Shown piece after piece: positions 23,087-35,704 of a stretch of 64,000 nt of DNA (position 1 is its first letter; each line of letters opens with the position of its first letter). The position numbers were made by a program, and so were the translations under genes. The notes below the pieces were generated by a model, which did no database searches, was not told the origin of the DNA, and saw only the letters and a list, made by a program, of their open reading frames with translations. Source of the DNA: Linnemannia schmuckeri (lineage: Eukaryota > Mortierellomycota > Mortierellomycetes > Mortierellales > Mortierellaceae); the NCBI GenBank assembly GCA_029449235.1, contig JANATG010000007.1, forward strand, positions 310,001 through 374,000. The letters run 5' to 3'.

Positions 23087-24809
23087 ATGTCAAACCCAGG
23101 ATTCACAGCAACGTTACTAATCTCTCCGGGGACGACCATGTTCTCAAACGCAGAACTGGCCCAACAACAACAATGGATCCAAGTCCTCCTGACCCGGAGA
23201 ATGGTCTCGTGGCATTATCTCCACAACTGTTTTCGGGGCGGGATGGTGTTTTGTAATACGGCCTTGATCTCGGCAGAAGATATGAGGAGTGCTTGGACTG
23301 AGGAGAAAATGCACCGCAGGTAAGCATTTTTGGTGCACTTTTTGATAGAGAGGTTGGGTTCTAGGGAGTGAGGTGCGGGGAGTAGAGAGAATGAATGATG
23401 AAAAGGCGTGTGAGGTGGAGGTCATTTTTTTTTGTTGTTGGGATGGCGTATGTGAATAGATGTGGGATGGAAACAACAAGACAACGACTCGACTGACCAA
23501 AAAAAAAAAAAAAACAATTCGCTTTCTTCCTCCACGCAAGAAGTATGAATACAAAGAGCAAACAAACAAAGACAAAAAAGAACAGATGGTTAAGTCAAGT
23601 TGAGAGCCCTTCCAAAAAAAATACAATCCAAAACCTTGATTATTCTTCCGTCCCATATTCACCTACTTTCTCTCATCTTTGCTGTCTGTGTCCTCCTCTC
23701 AATTGGCCCAACAACTCTCTTCGTCTTGCTTAACGCCCTCCACACTCATTTCAACTGTATCCGAAATCTAAAGGACGCTACAGTTCTTTTTCACAGGGAC
23801 ATCACTGGCGACCATCCTCGAGATCCCCGACACGACTGATTTTCTCAAGACACTCATCCATCTCCTGCAGGAATATGAGGCCTTTGGCACCGCTGAAGCT
23901 CGTTCTAAATCCGTACGTTCTTCCTCCTCTTCTTTCTCCTTCTTTTCAATTTTTTTTTTCATATCGATCTAGGGTTGCGTTGGCAAGTAGTTTTAATGTC
24001 GTACTAACACAAAACAAAAACGTGTCCTGAAATGAAAAACATGGATGATTTTTGAATAGATCTTTTTCAAAGGAAGGAAAACAACGGCGGATGGGATGAT
24101 TATCGACGAACAAGGCGAATACACCTACCTCGAAGTCCGGCATATCGTACGTCTTCCTCTCCCTTCTCTCTCGCTTTCTTCTCCTTCTTCTTTTCCAATC
24201 TACCCATCACTTCACTCTATCAATTACACACTGACAACCAAACCTTCTCTACCTCTTAATGACACCACCTGTATTAGCCGTTCGCGTTGGACTACACCAT
24301 CACGGCATCGACGTTCTGCGAGATGATGTGTGCAGTCCACGAAAAACTCCGGGCCTCATTCCTCGCTGAACGGCCATGGACGCTTTTCACCATTGAGTAC
24401 TTTCAGCGCGCCGATAACCGTATCAAGGTAAACCAACAATAACAACAAAAAAATCTCACACGGGGACACTGTTCCATGTGTATAAAATTGCAGGTGTAAC
24501 AACACACGATGTCAACCAAGTCTTGCACAATCAGCATGAATATCTACGATATCGATGATCGAGATAGGGCATCACATGCACACACACACACGAAGAAAAA
24601 AAAAAAAAAAAAAACACTAATTAATCGTTTCAATCCTAACGCACGGTCTATGACTTATATTTTCGTGATAGAAAATTTTGCAGATGGTGTACAAGGAATT
24701 CGAGGCAATAGCACGAGAGACCATGTTCAAAGAACTCGACTACCTCATCGATCCCATGGCCGCCGTGACTTCCTTCACCCCGCGACACGATCACGATTGG
24801 GAAATTTAA
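23087..24809 (+). CDS. Conserved-looking protein of unknown function, five exons
   Basis: I do not recognise the family. The frame-consistent model is 23087-23319, 23774-23912, 24060-24146, 24278-24427 and 24684-24809, giving 244 residues. It looks soluble, without signal peptide or membrane segment, and is helix-rich. Notable segments are FSNAELAQQQQWIQVLLTRR, TDFLKTLIHLLQEYEAF, FFKGRKTTADGMIIDEQGEY, and an acidic-aromatic C-terminal helix ending FKELDYLIDPMAAV. The last three introns are all phase 0 with good signals. The weak point is exon 2: the obvious CAG acceptor at 23797 puts the reading out of frame. An upstream AAAG acceptor at 23771-23773 restores it. A CT-rich leader precedes the ATG. 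Confidence 0.7.
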
Positions 24810-25309
24810 AAAAATCGTTTCCTCGTTTCCTTTTGGTCATCCTTAAGTCGATCATGTAAATAATAAAAAGACAATTTAATTCACACTATTTAATCAGGCG
24901 GACAAGAGTTGGGATAGAGATTGTTGGGTTCTTTTGGCCCTTTGTTTGATTTTTGTATTATTGATTTTTTTTTTGGTGGAGGTTGTTTATCTACGGATGA
25001 AGATGGGAGAGAAGAGAAACTACAAATGGGGCGTGATACTAACTAAAAGGAAAGAATGGGAAATGAGAGTGTGTGCAGGAGGAGTAAGTGGTCTACATAT
25101 GGTACAGGGTTTTTTTGACTGAAAGGAGGTTATTTTGAGTGAACGAATCGTGAATGAAAAGAAAAGAAAGAACCAAGGGAAAAGGTGCTAGTAGTTGAGG
25201 ATAAGAACAAAAAAATGACTAATAGAACTGAAAATGAAAAGGTATGTGTGTATGCAAAGACGGTCGGGGGTCCTCCTGATAGTCACCGCCATCGTTGTCG
25301 CAGAGAGGT
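24810..25309. other. Convergent 3' intergenic region
   Basis: About 500 bp between the end of the five-exon gene and the end of the minus-strand zinc finger gene. AATAAAA occurs near 24861. No gene seen. Confidence 0.5.
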
Positions 25310-28300
25310 TTAGACTTCCTTGAACCAGGTGCCGGCCTTGCATCGCTTGCAAGTTCCGCCAGGTTTAGGCTTGACAGACAAGCTACCAACAGCAGGAGCA
25401 ACAGAAGCAACAGGGGCGGAAGTAGAGGTAGAACCCTCATCTGGAATAGGAGTAAGAGCGGGGGTGGACTCAGGGTTCCAGACAGGGACGTAGAAGCACT
25501 GAGTACATCGGAGTCCATGACGACGGTACTGTGTTCGGCAAGGAGAACAAAGGATCGCTGTGCGACCCCACGTCTTGGGGTTCAAATGGATCTCGCCACT
25601 TTGACGCGCCTGCTTCCAAAGCTCTCGATCCACATCCGTGACATCGAGGCGGCAAGACGAGCAATCCCGATCATAAATCACTTCAGCGCTAGTAGTAGCC
25701 GAAGCAGAAGTCGAGCCTCCATCCTGGTGATCTATCTCGACATCGGAGCCATCATAGTTCCTGACTCGAGGCTTGCGGAGCACTCGACCAGGCAAGTACT
25801 TGGACGACTTTGGGATATTGCTGTTAGGCACCATCATCTTTTGCGAAGTCTCGTTCGCAAGCTCCTGCTCCAACTGCCGGTTCGCCTGCTGTTGCTGTTC
25901 ATCTACCTGCTGTTGTCGCTGACGATCCTGCTGACTGTCAGTATGAGCAGCAGTAGTGCCCGAGTTGACCACGGCAGACGCCTTCTTCTTGGCGATCGAC
26001 TGCCGACGCTTGGCCTCAATCATCTCCAGCGCAGACTCGAAAAAGTTGGTCTTGGCATCAGTCGGGATGGTGGTCGAGAACGATTGAGCCCGTGCACGAG
26101 TCTTGCTGACGGGAGTAGTAGCTGTCGACTCTGCCCCTGCATCCTGGTGGATGGTATCGGTGTGCTGGGGATGGCGAGTCGAGGCTCTGGTGGGTGTTGT
26201 TGGAGGGGTCCTAGACAAACTCGATCCGAGGTGCGCATGGTGGTGAAGCGAAGAGCCGAGGTCGCCCTTGGCGGCGGGTGTCACCTGTCGCGAGTGTGGA
26301 GGAGAAGGTGGTTTTGTCGTACCCCGCTTGGAGTGAGTCCTGCTATTGCTGCCTTCGATATCACTCTCAGTATATCCTCGAAGCAAGGTCGATCGATCGT
26401 CCATGTCAACGTCCTCCTTGATCCTAGGATATTCCATGTCAACAACATCCAAGTCGTAGTCTCCCTCGGTGGTAGCCTCAGAGACTCCTCGACTTTGGCT
26501 ATCACGGCGCTTCTGCTGCTCGCGCTTCTTCTGTCGCTTTTCCTTGAGGATCCGCTCGATGTCGTCATAGCCCTCGACCAGATCAGTTGCCCCTGTCCGA
26601 GATGATCGTACTCCCTCCGGATGGTGAGTGGTCCGGCTCCGTGTTGACCGAGATCCCGTGGCCCCCTGCGCCGATGCCTGTGATGGAGGAGCAGCAGCAG
26701 ATGGAGGGGGCGTCGTAACTGGTGCACCTTTTCTCTTCCTGGAGGCGTCTCCACTTGATCCTGAAGGTTCCTTTACCGCTGCAGTCGAGGACTTTTGTTC
26801 TGGCTTATGCGCCATCTCATCAGCCTCGCCGTTCTCCTGGATCTCTTCGTCAGCCTCCTGCTGAGCCACAGCAGCAACAGCCTGGTGGCGAGCGACCGTC
26901 TCCTGGACCACCGCCTCAAGTTGCTCAAAGTCCTGACCGTTCTTTCCGACGACCTTGTTCACTTGACAGTCCCGAGTCGAAAAGTTGTCCCACGAGAGAG
27001 GCAGTGTTGCTCTGGCAGCCACAACGTCCGAGAGCAGCATAGCCAGTCCTGCAGCCGAAGGCGCATAGGGTGCCCAGATATTGGCGGATGAGCTAGATCG
27101 GCTTCGCAGATTAGTTGGGGTGTGGATGCTGACATTGTGTACGTTGCCAACGCTTCCATTCCGACTGTGTTGTTGATAAGGGTGGTATCGTGTGGTATTG
27201 ACGTTGTTGTTGGGTGCAGCGTGAAGGGCCACGGCATGGGGTGAAGTTTCCCGATAGTCCTGGAGGTATGGATCGTCGTACGAAGCAGAGTCGTCTGGAA
27301 TGTAGAGGGAGGCATAACCAGGTCGGCTGGATGTAATCGACTGCTGGATCTTGCTCAGATCCTGACTTGCCTGTAGTTGAGACGTGTCATCCTTCTGCTG
27401 CCGGTCCATGTTTGTGTGCAGAGGGGAGCTATGACCTCCTCCGACATACACATCCTTGGCCGTAGTCGACTGGTAGTCTTCGATGTTCTTTAGAATTTCG
27501 ACCTGCAGGTGCTTGTCCAAGTCGGGCTGGATCCTGAAAGTGATACCGGGGATCCGCTTGATGACGGAGGGATGGACAGGGATGGCCTGCTTGCGTTTGT
27601 TGCGCATTGGCAGTGTCGATGATCCAGGGTGTTGCTGTTGAGGTGGTGGTTTTGGCAAGGATGTGTTGCTGATGTTTTTGTTGTTTGCGGAAGGAGAAGT
27701 GGAAGAAGAAGAGATATTTGGTTGATCAGAAACGGAGGAAGAAGTGGCCATAGCCGACGACGCTGGGAAGACGGTGGTAGTGCTGGTGGTAGTGCTGGTG
27801 GCGGCAAGAATCGAGGGGAGGTGAGCGACTACGCCGAAAGTGGTATCGGAGGCAGGGTGGAGGCGGGGCGAGGGGGTCAAGGGCAGGATGGGTGTGGAGG
27901 AGAGGGATCTGTCAGCGGGATGAGAAGAGTGGTGGTGGTGACCATGGACATCAAGAAGGGGTGGTGAATGAGGAGGGTGAGAATCGGATGCCGACAAACT
28001 CAATCTCGAATCCACCATCTGTGCCTCTCTTCCTCCTGTACCCTCGTGAGCACTTGTATTCGTCGTATTCGTACTGCTGCAGCTGTAGAGACTGCCGATG
28101 GAGCTTTGCCGAGACCGTCCGCTGCTGTTTGCCGCAATAACATGGTCGATCGATGGCCTGCGCTCTAGATCCACAAGCGAATATCCCGCAGCAGCAAACC
28201 GCCCATGCCGCGGCTGGAATGCCTGCGCTAATGCTTGTACAGACAGATTATTCATGACTGATGCTGGTAGACCCCCCGGTGGGGGTGTTGCTGTCGCCGT

Positions 28301-28660
28301 TGTCGTCGGTGTGTTCGATGTTGTTGTTACTACTGCCTTGTGATTCCTGCTCTGCTTCTTGTTTCGCTTCTCCTCCCGTGCCTGGCGCTGACGCTCTGTC
28401 CGGATCCTCCGCTCCTCAGCCTTGCGCTCATTCGCGATCCGAGTCCGCTTGTCGAGCTCAACCTGGAAGGCATCCGCCAACCGCTCGTTCTCACCGTAGC
28501 TGTCCAGAATGCGCTGGAAGGCCTTCTGAGCAGCGGCCTCGCCTCTCTCTGGACGTGGAGACTCTGGCAGGTGGTATGTAATGTTGGTGATTGGGTAGCT
28601 GTACTCGGAGTGAGCTGCAGGCATGTCCATGTCGTAGACCTTGGATATCCGGCTTGCCAT
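25310..28660 (-). CDS. Large disordered protein with divergent GATA-like zinc finger
   Basis: Single-exon ORF; the start chosen (MASRISKVYDMDMPAA) gives 1116 residues. An upstream in-frame extension looks like untranslated leader. Most of the chain is low complexity (Ser, Thr, Gln, Pro, His), with a Glu/Arg/Lys-rich coiled-coil-like segment at about residues 60-130. The C-terminal about 120 residues hold eight cysteines: Cys1000/1003 and Cys1038/1041 form C-x2-C-x34-C-x2-C. The second half, LCSPCRTQYRRHGLRC, closely follows the GATA finger pattern LCNACGxxYxxHG. Further CxxC pairs follow at 1052/1055 and 1104/1107. The loop is about twice the usual GATA length (17-18). A nuclear transcription or chromatin regulator is likely by family; the target is unknown. 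Confidence 0.8.
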   Translation of the reverse strand: MASRISKVYDMDMPAAHSEYSYPITNITYHLPESPRPERGEAAAQKAFQRILDSYGENERLADAFQVELDKRTRIANERKAEERRIRTERQRQAREEKRNKKQSRNHKAVVTTTSNTPTTTATATPPPGGLPASVMNNLSVQALAQAFQPRHGRFAAAGYSLVDLERRPSIDHVIAANSSGRSRQSSIGSLYSCSSTNTTNTSAHEGTGGREAQMVDSRLSLSASDSHPPHSPPLLDVHGHHHHSSHPADRSLSSTPILPLTPSPRLHPASDTTFGVVAHLPSILAATSTTTSTTTVFPASSAMATSSSVSDQPNISSSSTSPSANNKNISNTSLPKPPPQQQHPGSSTLPMRNKRKQAIPVHPSVIKRIPGITFRIQPDLDKHLQVEILKNIEDYQSTTAKDVYVGGGHSSPLHTNMDRQQKDDTSQLQASQDLSKIQQSITSSRPGYASLYIPDDSASYDDPYLQDYRETSPHAVALHAAPNNNVNTTRYHPYQQHSRNGSVGNVHNVSIHTPTNLRSRSSSSANIWAPYAPSAAGLAMLLSDVVAARATLPLSWDNFSTRDCQVNKVVGKNGQDFEQLEAVVQETVARHQAVAAVAQQEADEEIQENGEADEMAHKPEQKSSTAAVKEPSGSSGDASRKRKGAPVTTPPPSAAAPPSQASAQGATGSRSTRSRTTHHPEGVRSSRTGATDLVEGYDDIERILKEKRQKKREQQKRRDSQSRGVSEATTEGDYDLDVVDMEYPRIKEDVDMDDRSTLLRGYTESDIEGSNSRTHSKRGTTKPPSPPHSRQVTPAAKGDLGSSLHHHAHLGSSLSRTPPTTPTRASTRHPQHTDTIHQDAGAESTATTPVSKTRARAQSFSTTIPTDAKTNFFESALEMIEAKRRQSIAKKKASAVVNSGTTAAHTDSQQDRQRQQQVDEQQQQANRQLEQELANETSQKMMVPNSNIPKSSKYLPGRVLRKPRVRNYDGSDVEIDHQDGGSTSASATTSAEVIYDRDCSSCRLDVTDVDRELWKQARQSGEIHLNPKTWGRTAILCSPCRTQYRRHGLRCTQCFYVPVWNPESTPALTPIPDEGSTSTSAPVASVAPAVGSLSVKPKPGGTCKRCKAGTWFKEV

Positions 28661-31600
28661 CTTATGTAATGTGCGTTGAGTTTGTTTTTGAAGAGTCTTC
28701 AAAAAAGAAGAATAAATGGAAGACAGGAGAACAAAAGGAATGATGACAAAGACACGATGGAGAGAAAAAAAGAACAAAGCGTGGTTAGTAGGTACGCTTG
28801 GATGACGGATAGGAGGGACATTAGTTCAGGCTTAGCCTTTTTACAATGAGGCGTCGTGTGTTGGTCAAGGCGGGGATGAGGGTGACCCTCTCTCTGTGGT
28901 ATATGTCCTAGCGCAAAGGTGTAAGTAATGGGATCATCCATCGTGGTTGGTGTTGTCGAATTACTTGACTATTGATGTTGTTGCTATTTCACCTTCCCAA
29001 CGCCTTTTATTTGAGAGCCGGATTCGATTTGTGAACGGAGAAGGAAACAGGCTGCCAGGAAGACACAGCGGAAAGGGCCAGATATGGCGAGCCAACCTTA
29101 TCTCCGCAAACAATACCAAAAGGCCTATCCGTCGGGTCGATGGTGCTTCTGATGATGATTGTGATCCATGAAGGGATCGTAAAGTCCTGCCAGTCTGTGT
29201 GTGTGCGTGTTCTGTCATCCGAGTGATAGTGCTACCTGAGCTGAGGTATCCAAAGAAAATAGGGGTGCATGTGCAGTGCATGTGCTGTTCTCCTGTGAAT
29301 TGCCTGCGAAAGGACACGATGAGGAAGGAGCAGGGTGAGTAACACTTACCGAAAAAAAGTGAGTACGAAAAGAGAGAACTTCCTCTTCTGTATGCGTGGT
29401 AAGATGAATGTGGATATGAAGGTGCTATATATCGTTCAGATGAAGAAGATAGTGTTTAGTCAGTCAATGTCGAGTGCTAAGCAGAGGCCAGAAGTTGCTA
29501 GAACTAAAGAAGGACCTTGTGCCTCCCGTAATGTCTTGAATTGTTTATGTTCGTTTGCTGTTTTGTTTATTGCTGCTTGTTGCAATGCAGGCAGATATAT
29601 GAAAAATTGTTTGTCTTCCCACCTCTTATATTCAATGCTGTCTCTTTTTTCATATAAACAACATCGCATGCACGCACACACCTAAGCAGACAGCCGATAA
29701 CCAATAACAACCACAAGATGAATAGTAGTGTTGACGGACGGCGGCAATGTGGCCATGGCCCATTCATCACACTAGAACAAAAGAAAGCTGAGGCATAATT
29801 ATCATTACACATATAAGAAAAAAAACCAAGCGCAAGAGAAACTCCCAACTCAACAACGAAACTCAAGGTGCAAGTTGGCTGTTGTCCTCGCACTGCTTCA
29901 CAACAAACAGTGGCTCCAACAGTCAATCGAGTACAAACCCGCAGCAGGTTTGCTTGCTTGCTACTCCACACTACTACATCTTATTTGTGCTGGAGGAATT
30001 TGTTTTGAAGGTTTTTCGCCAAGGTAGCTTATTCCATAGAGTAACCCAACCCTGCTTCTCTAAAAGCACCCCAAAGCAGAAGCTCTTTGTCACATGCTAC
30101 ACATGCTACCAGCCACACCAAAAGAAGAGGAACCAACATCCTGGCCCAGCATATGGCCAAGCCTGCCTGCTTTTTGTTCCGCCAACACCATGGTTGCACC
30201 AGTGCCACACCCTGTTCGCCGCAGACTGAATTGCAATCCACTATGCCGTTCACAATACGAAAAGGAAGCGTCGGTAACCTTCCATGCCCATCGTTGCCAC
30301 TACCCACGCCCACTGCTCTCCACAACAACGCAGTTACACTCGAGATCCCCAAATTGTCGATACTATTGGTACAGAACATTGCCACCATTTTGCTCTGATG
30401 CGGTTTCTTACATTATTCGCGCTTTGGATAGACTTGCACTGAGAGAAAGGCCAGATGTCTCGCAAAAGGTAACCGAGATGGCTGGAAGATAAGAGTATGA
30501 AGGATGAGAACCCGGGGTAATGGAAGTGAAAGAAAAGAGGCTTACAAAGAGACGACTATGTTTTTTTGGATTTAGGAAGATTGGACACAAGAAACAAGAG
30601 ACAATGCAATGTATGAGTGAGTACAGGTGTGTCAGTGGGTGTGTATGACTATGTGTATGAGAGTGGAAGGAGGATTGAAGAAGAGAGCCACGTAGAGATA
30701 TCAACCAGCCATCAGCCTCACGACCACCAGTACCAACCCATACCACCTCTTTTGTCGAAAAAGGGAAAAAAAGGAACGAATGAACGAAAGTACAACGGAG
30801 GCGATGCGCGTAACAAGTAAAAAAGGCAAGGCAAGGCAATGCAAGAAGGAGATAAAGATGGGAGTAAAAAGGGGGGATGTAGTGTGTTGTAGCGAGAAGC
30901 GTTTGTGGGGTTTAGATAAAAAAACAAGTAAAGAAACTAACAAAGAAAAGAAAAGAAAAGAAAAGAAGGGGGTGGAAAGAGCCCTGACGGTCACCCTGGC
31001 TGGTCACTCCTCCCCCTCATTCTACTTCTATAGGGGTGCCGGGATATTTTTTCTTTTGTTTTTTGTGTCTTTCCATTTTGTTTGTATGGTTGAGTATGTG
31101 GTATTGGATTCAAGTAGGCGGATATCCATGGGCACATGGTATATATATATATGTCTCTTGTTTACTCCTGTTGCACTTCCTGCTGTTCTTACCTTTGCTT
31201 TGATGCGTCGATTTTTTTTTTCCTGCTGGGCTTGTCTGAAGTTGAAAAATTAGTTGCGATTATATATATGACTGAATAGAAAAGAACGATTGAATCAGCA
31301 GCGAATCAGAGGGCGAGAAAAAAAGAGGGAAAAGGAAGGGAGGTTAATATGTGAAGAAGAGGAAAGAAGAAGAGGAAAGAAGCGAAAACTGTTGTCGTTG
31401 CCTCTTCCTTTTTATACCTTTGCTCGCTACGCCACTACTTTTTTCGTTTTGGTCTTTGTTTTGTCATCATCATCATCATTATCACCAAGCACCATTCCTT
31501 GGCACGGCCTCTCCGCGCCAGCTTCCCCTCTAGACGTTCCTCTTTGCTATCCTATATGGTCACTCTCACTCCCTCTCTCACTCGCTCGCTCACTCTCCAC

Positions 31601-34600
31601 TGTCACCATCACTACGATCATCAACGCTGCCGTCGTCCTTTTCTGTCCGACTATTACTCATATATCCTCTCCTCCATCCGTCCCCACATACCATGAGATA
31701 TTACCCTTGCCACCTTGTCACTTCCGAACTGCTCCTCCAGTCCCTCACGCAACTGTGCTAACAGGATCGTCGCCTGCTGTTCACTCCTGCTCATGTAGAC
31801 AATCGAAGTTACCGCCGTCAGTCGAACAACGAGGGTCGCTTGAACCGCCAAGCAAAGTCCTCCTTCTTTTCCTATTCACTTCCACGGCACCACCAAATGT
31901 CGTATTCCCTCCAGATCAGTTCCTCTCTCTCTCTCTCGCACCATAATCCCTGTAACGCTACAATAAACAACGTCTTCTCTCTCTCGCTCAAAAAAAAACT
32001 GCGCTGCGACTGAAGACACCGGAGATGACACTTTCTTTACCCAGTCTTTTATTTCAAGTCAAATGACAAGTTCGAAAGAGGTGTCCACCGTTGCTTTTCC
32101 ATATTGTTGTTCTTTTCGATCCTCCACTGTGCTTGGCGAAACATCAACGGTCTCGCTAATGTGGAATCCAAGGTACACCGGCAGTGAACAAAACAACCAG
32201 CTCTGATAGCTGGTACTCACGAAACGACTAGTGACCAGCGGCTAGTGGTTGTCGATACAAGCTCAACACACCCAACAGCTGCCCTTGGCTGTACAATTCA
32301 ACAATAGCGCACTGACAGAGATGGATGCATGCACACTTAGGCTTATCTTTTTGTCCGCACAGAGGCACAAGACAGATGGATGGAACGAAGGTTCATGCCA
32401 CGTTATGAGTCTAGCAGTTTTCAAGACGTTCAGATTGTATATTGTGCATTGCGGTATGTTTTTTATGATAGCCCATCTGACCCGCCACAATAATCAGCGA
32501 CCCTGATATATAAAAAAAAGGGAGCTCGTGCTTCGCCTTCTTCAAGTCAGAGTTGTAGACATTATTCGAGTTGTAAGCACTTTGCAAGATGGCCTTGATG
32601 ACGAGGACAAGAGTCAGAGAGTTGAGTCTCATGCCCTTGGGCCCGTCATCGTCCATCAACTAGTCAATAAAAAAATAAGCTCCTGGTTCCTCGAGCGCCA
32701 GTGAACGTACTTCCCAACTTTCACCGGCTATCAAAGCTATCGAGTAAGAAAACTCGTCCTTCTTTGAAGGACATCGATGAGCCTTCAGGGTCCAGTCTCT
32801 TATCAAACACCGGTGAACCGTCAGAGTGCTAGCAACCTTTTTTTATTTATCTTCTAAGTTGCTAGAACAAGTGGACAGCATGGACCCGCCTTTACTTTTC
32901 ATTCATTTCTGGTAGCACAAAAAAAATAGCATACGAAGGAGTAGAGCTCTGAGAGCAACACAAAAAGGCTCTGTCGTTGCCATCTGTTGATAGTGCTCTT
33001 AGCAGAAGAGGAGAAAGGTCTCTCATTTATAAAACAGGACCTTGTTCTCTCGCCTTCTAAGAGTATGTACTGTAACGGTACAGTAAGGACACAACTGCTC
33101 AACCCCAGCCTAAGGCAAGTATTGAAGCATTCCTTCTCCCTATTGTTCCCGTTACTATCTGTCGATACCCAACTCTCCCGTCCCACCGGCGATTTTTTGC
33201 CCTTGATATGGGATCATGAGGTTGTGTAGAGCTAGATGTGTGTCCTTCTCCTTAACTTACTCCTTGTTGTGATCAGCCGCACATTAAGGGAGGCTGAAGT
33301 TGTTGCGTATGTGTTTTGATTGTTTCGGTGATTCTGACCTGATCGTTCGTTCAGATACGTCAATTAACCCCAAACAAACCAACTTGTCAACTCAAAAGAT
33401 GATCCTAGGCGAAAGCGAGTACAAGCTCCATCATACTATCATTGCAGCCTGGTGGGTACTACTGTTGTTTGGAGGGTAGATTGTTTGTTCAGGTCTTGTA
33501 CCGCTGTCTTTTGAATGAGTTCGTATGCTGTGCCATTCGTTACTTTTTTTTCTTTCCACTGTGTGGCTATCCGCTGCAGGGAAGGAAAATGAAAGAAGGC
33601 GCGAGCACCTGGAAAAGTCGAAGCATCCACACTAAATAGAGAATGACAACGAACAAGATATCATGCAGCATGAATAGAAACAACATCGACGATCATCCAT
33701 CTCATTCACTTCCATCTACCCACCATACTCCTTTTCTTGTGAGTCTCTGTATCACCCCACTTTTAGTTTGTGAGCAGAACCCATCCCATCGGAGCTACTT
33801 TTTCACCTTTCTCCTCTCAGGTATCCAGAGAGGCCAGGGCTTGAAATGAAGGTCGGAAGCCAGAGTCAGCGCGCCAAGGCTTCTTCTCCATCTCTTCTTC
33901 CTCCCTGCCTTACCATAAAGTCGGGATCTTCATTCGCTTCTTCATGATTAAATTTCCAATTTAGATGAAAAAGCAGGGATAGGTATTTGTACAGTCAGGG
34001 TCCTCATTCACTCCCACACCGTGTCTTACATACCTTCTCCATACCAAATGGTACCATAACCACAGATTGAACCAGTAGATGCATGCGGTTTTGTTCTTCT
34101 CCGTTGTGGTTTTTCTCTCTTCATTTCTCTCACGTCTTTTTTGTCTATCTCTCTCCTCGGAAAATAATTTGACGAACCAAAAATTGTGATCGCTCTCGAC
34201 TTGCTCTGTTATTATTGAACTCAAAAAAAACAACAGTCGGCTCAAACGACAGGAGGGTCTCTCTCCAATCCATCGTCCTTCACCGTTTACCATTCGCCAT
34301 TCGACATACACTGTTCATTCAGGGTCTTCCAATGACCCCTTCTTTCCTCACCATCACATTTGTCACTGTCGACAAATAGACCAGATCTCGCCTTGGCGAA
34401 ATTTGATTCCTTGGCCTAGACCTGCTTGAGTTGTCTCCTTTTTCTTTTGTTTAATTTCCTAGATGAACGAGCAAGCGAAAAGCAACTAAGGAACCCTTGG
34501 AGACTTAGCTCACTCTTCAACGACCGGGTCCCTCTCCGTTTACGTCTCCTTGGCACTCTGCGCACTCATCGTGCTGCCCAGTATCGTTTCTTTTTTTTAT

Positions 34601-35704
34601 GTCCTTTTTGGGGGAGATGCTTTACCATCGCTAGTAAGCTAGTAAGCGTGTCCTCGTCTTCTAGATACCCATTTTTTTTCTTTCCTTCCTTCCTGTCTTC
34701 GACGATGCCTACCAGTCTCCTTCTTTTACACTCATTGCTTCGCCTTTCGTTCCTTTTTTTTTCTCCTTCCTACAAGTCAAAAAAAGTTGACACGGCGGCG
34801 AACAAGCGGGCGCTTAAAAAAAAAAGTTTAAAGTATACGCACGCACAATCACCACAAGCTCCATACCCTGTTCGTGTGTCCCCCCTTTGTACCGCCAAGT
34901 GTCATGAGCGACAGAAAACTGTTCAGCGCCCTTTCTATCCTCTCTTCCTCTATCAGGTTTCCCATTAAGGCTTCATCGTCTTTTACCCATGAATGTTTCT
35001 TAGAATTATTAAGCAAAATAGCACATACCTATGGTCTCCTCATTGAAACCCACTACTCAGAAAATAATTTTTTAAACAAGGATAAAAGGAGGGAATGACA
35101 CTTACCAAACGAGCTTTAGGGCTCACACTATGACACCCTTTAATACAAAAGCAATCTAATCTCCTAAAAGCAATAGCTTGGTAACAAGGAGTGATGATGC
35201 TTCAAAAATGCCGCTCGATTTTATTTTATTTCATGCCCTGTTGTAAAGCAAAGGCATCCGATCCACGTGTGTAGTTTTGGCTTACATCGAAAAAAATAAT
35301 TAATCTTTCCTGCAGCCTGACAAGACGAAGAAGGAAGGAGGCCATGATCAACAATAGGGCGCGTCATGTTTGCTTATCACTTCGCTTCGCCTTTATCAAA
35401 GAGCTTTTTGGTCCTTTAGAGTCACAGGGAGATGACGTACAGGATAGACATTGGGCCCGGGCCAGCGTCTAAAGGGGAGGGGGGGGGGGGGAAGATCCGT
35501 AGCGTCGTTCCACGTACGCAAAAGCACAGGACATCGGATCCAATAACGCGCGTTTTTTGTATCTTTTTTTTTTTTCTTTGTTTATTTACTTTTTTTTCTG
35601 ACGTCATAGAGTAGCGTGAAAATCAGTGCGAGGTCAAGGCACAATGCAAATGCTGATGGGTAGGTAGGTGACAAAAAGGAGGAAAGCTAGCGCAGGACAC
35701 GTCT
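28661..35704. other. Seven-kilobase gene-poor stretch
   Basis: No ORF shows a recognisable domain, signal peptide or coherent splicing. Pyrimidine-rich runs (about 31380-31950 and 34330-34900) and purine runs (about 30770-30970) dominate. A 64-residue ORF at 34904-35098 is possible but unsupported. A 13-base G run lies near 35479. It may hold long promoters, non-coding RNA, or genes with short exons that I cannot see. Confidence 0.4.

Noticed and set aside
25295..26605. 436-residue plus-strand ORF across the zinc finger gene
   Set aside because: Antisense shadow of a biased coding sequence; the minus-strand frame carries the zinc motifs.
30087..30492. Overlapping plus-strand ORFs in the gene-poor stretch
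   Set aside because: Neither shows a domain, and they overlap in different frames; probably chance.
32411..32659. Minus-strand 82-residue ORF with a short hydrophobic start
   Set aside because: No recognisable family, no supporting promoter or splice context.
34904..35098. 64-residue plus-strand ORF MSDRKLFSALSILSS...
   Set aside because: Plausible composition but no cysteine pattern, signal cleavage site or leader like the peptide array.
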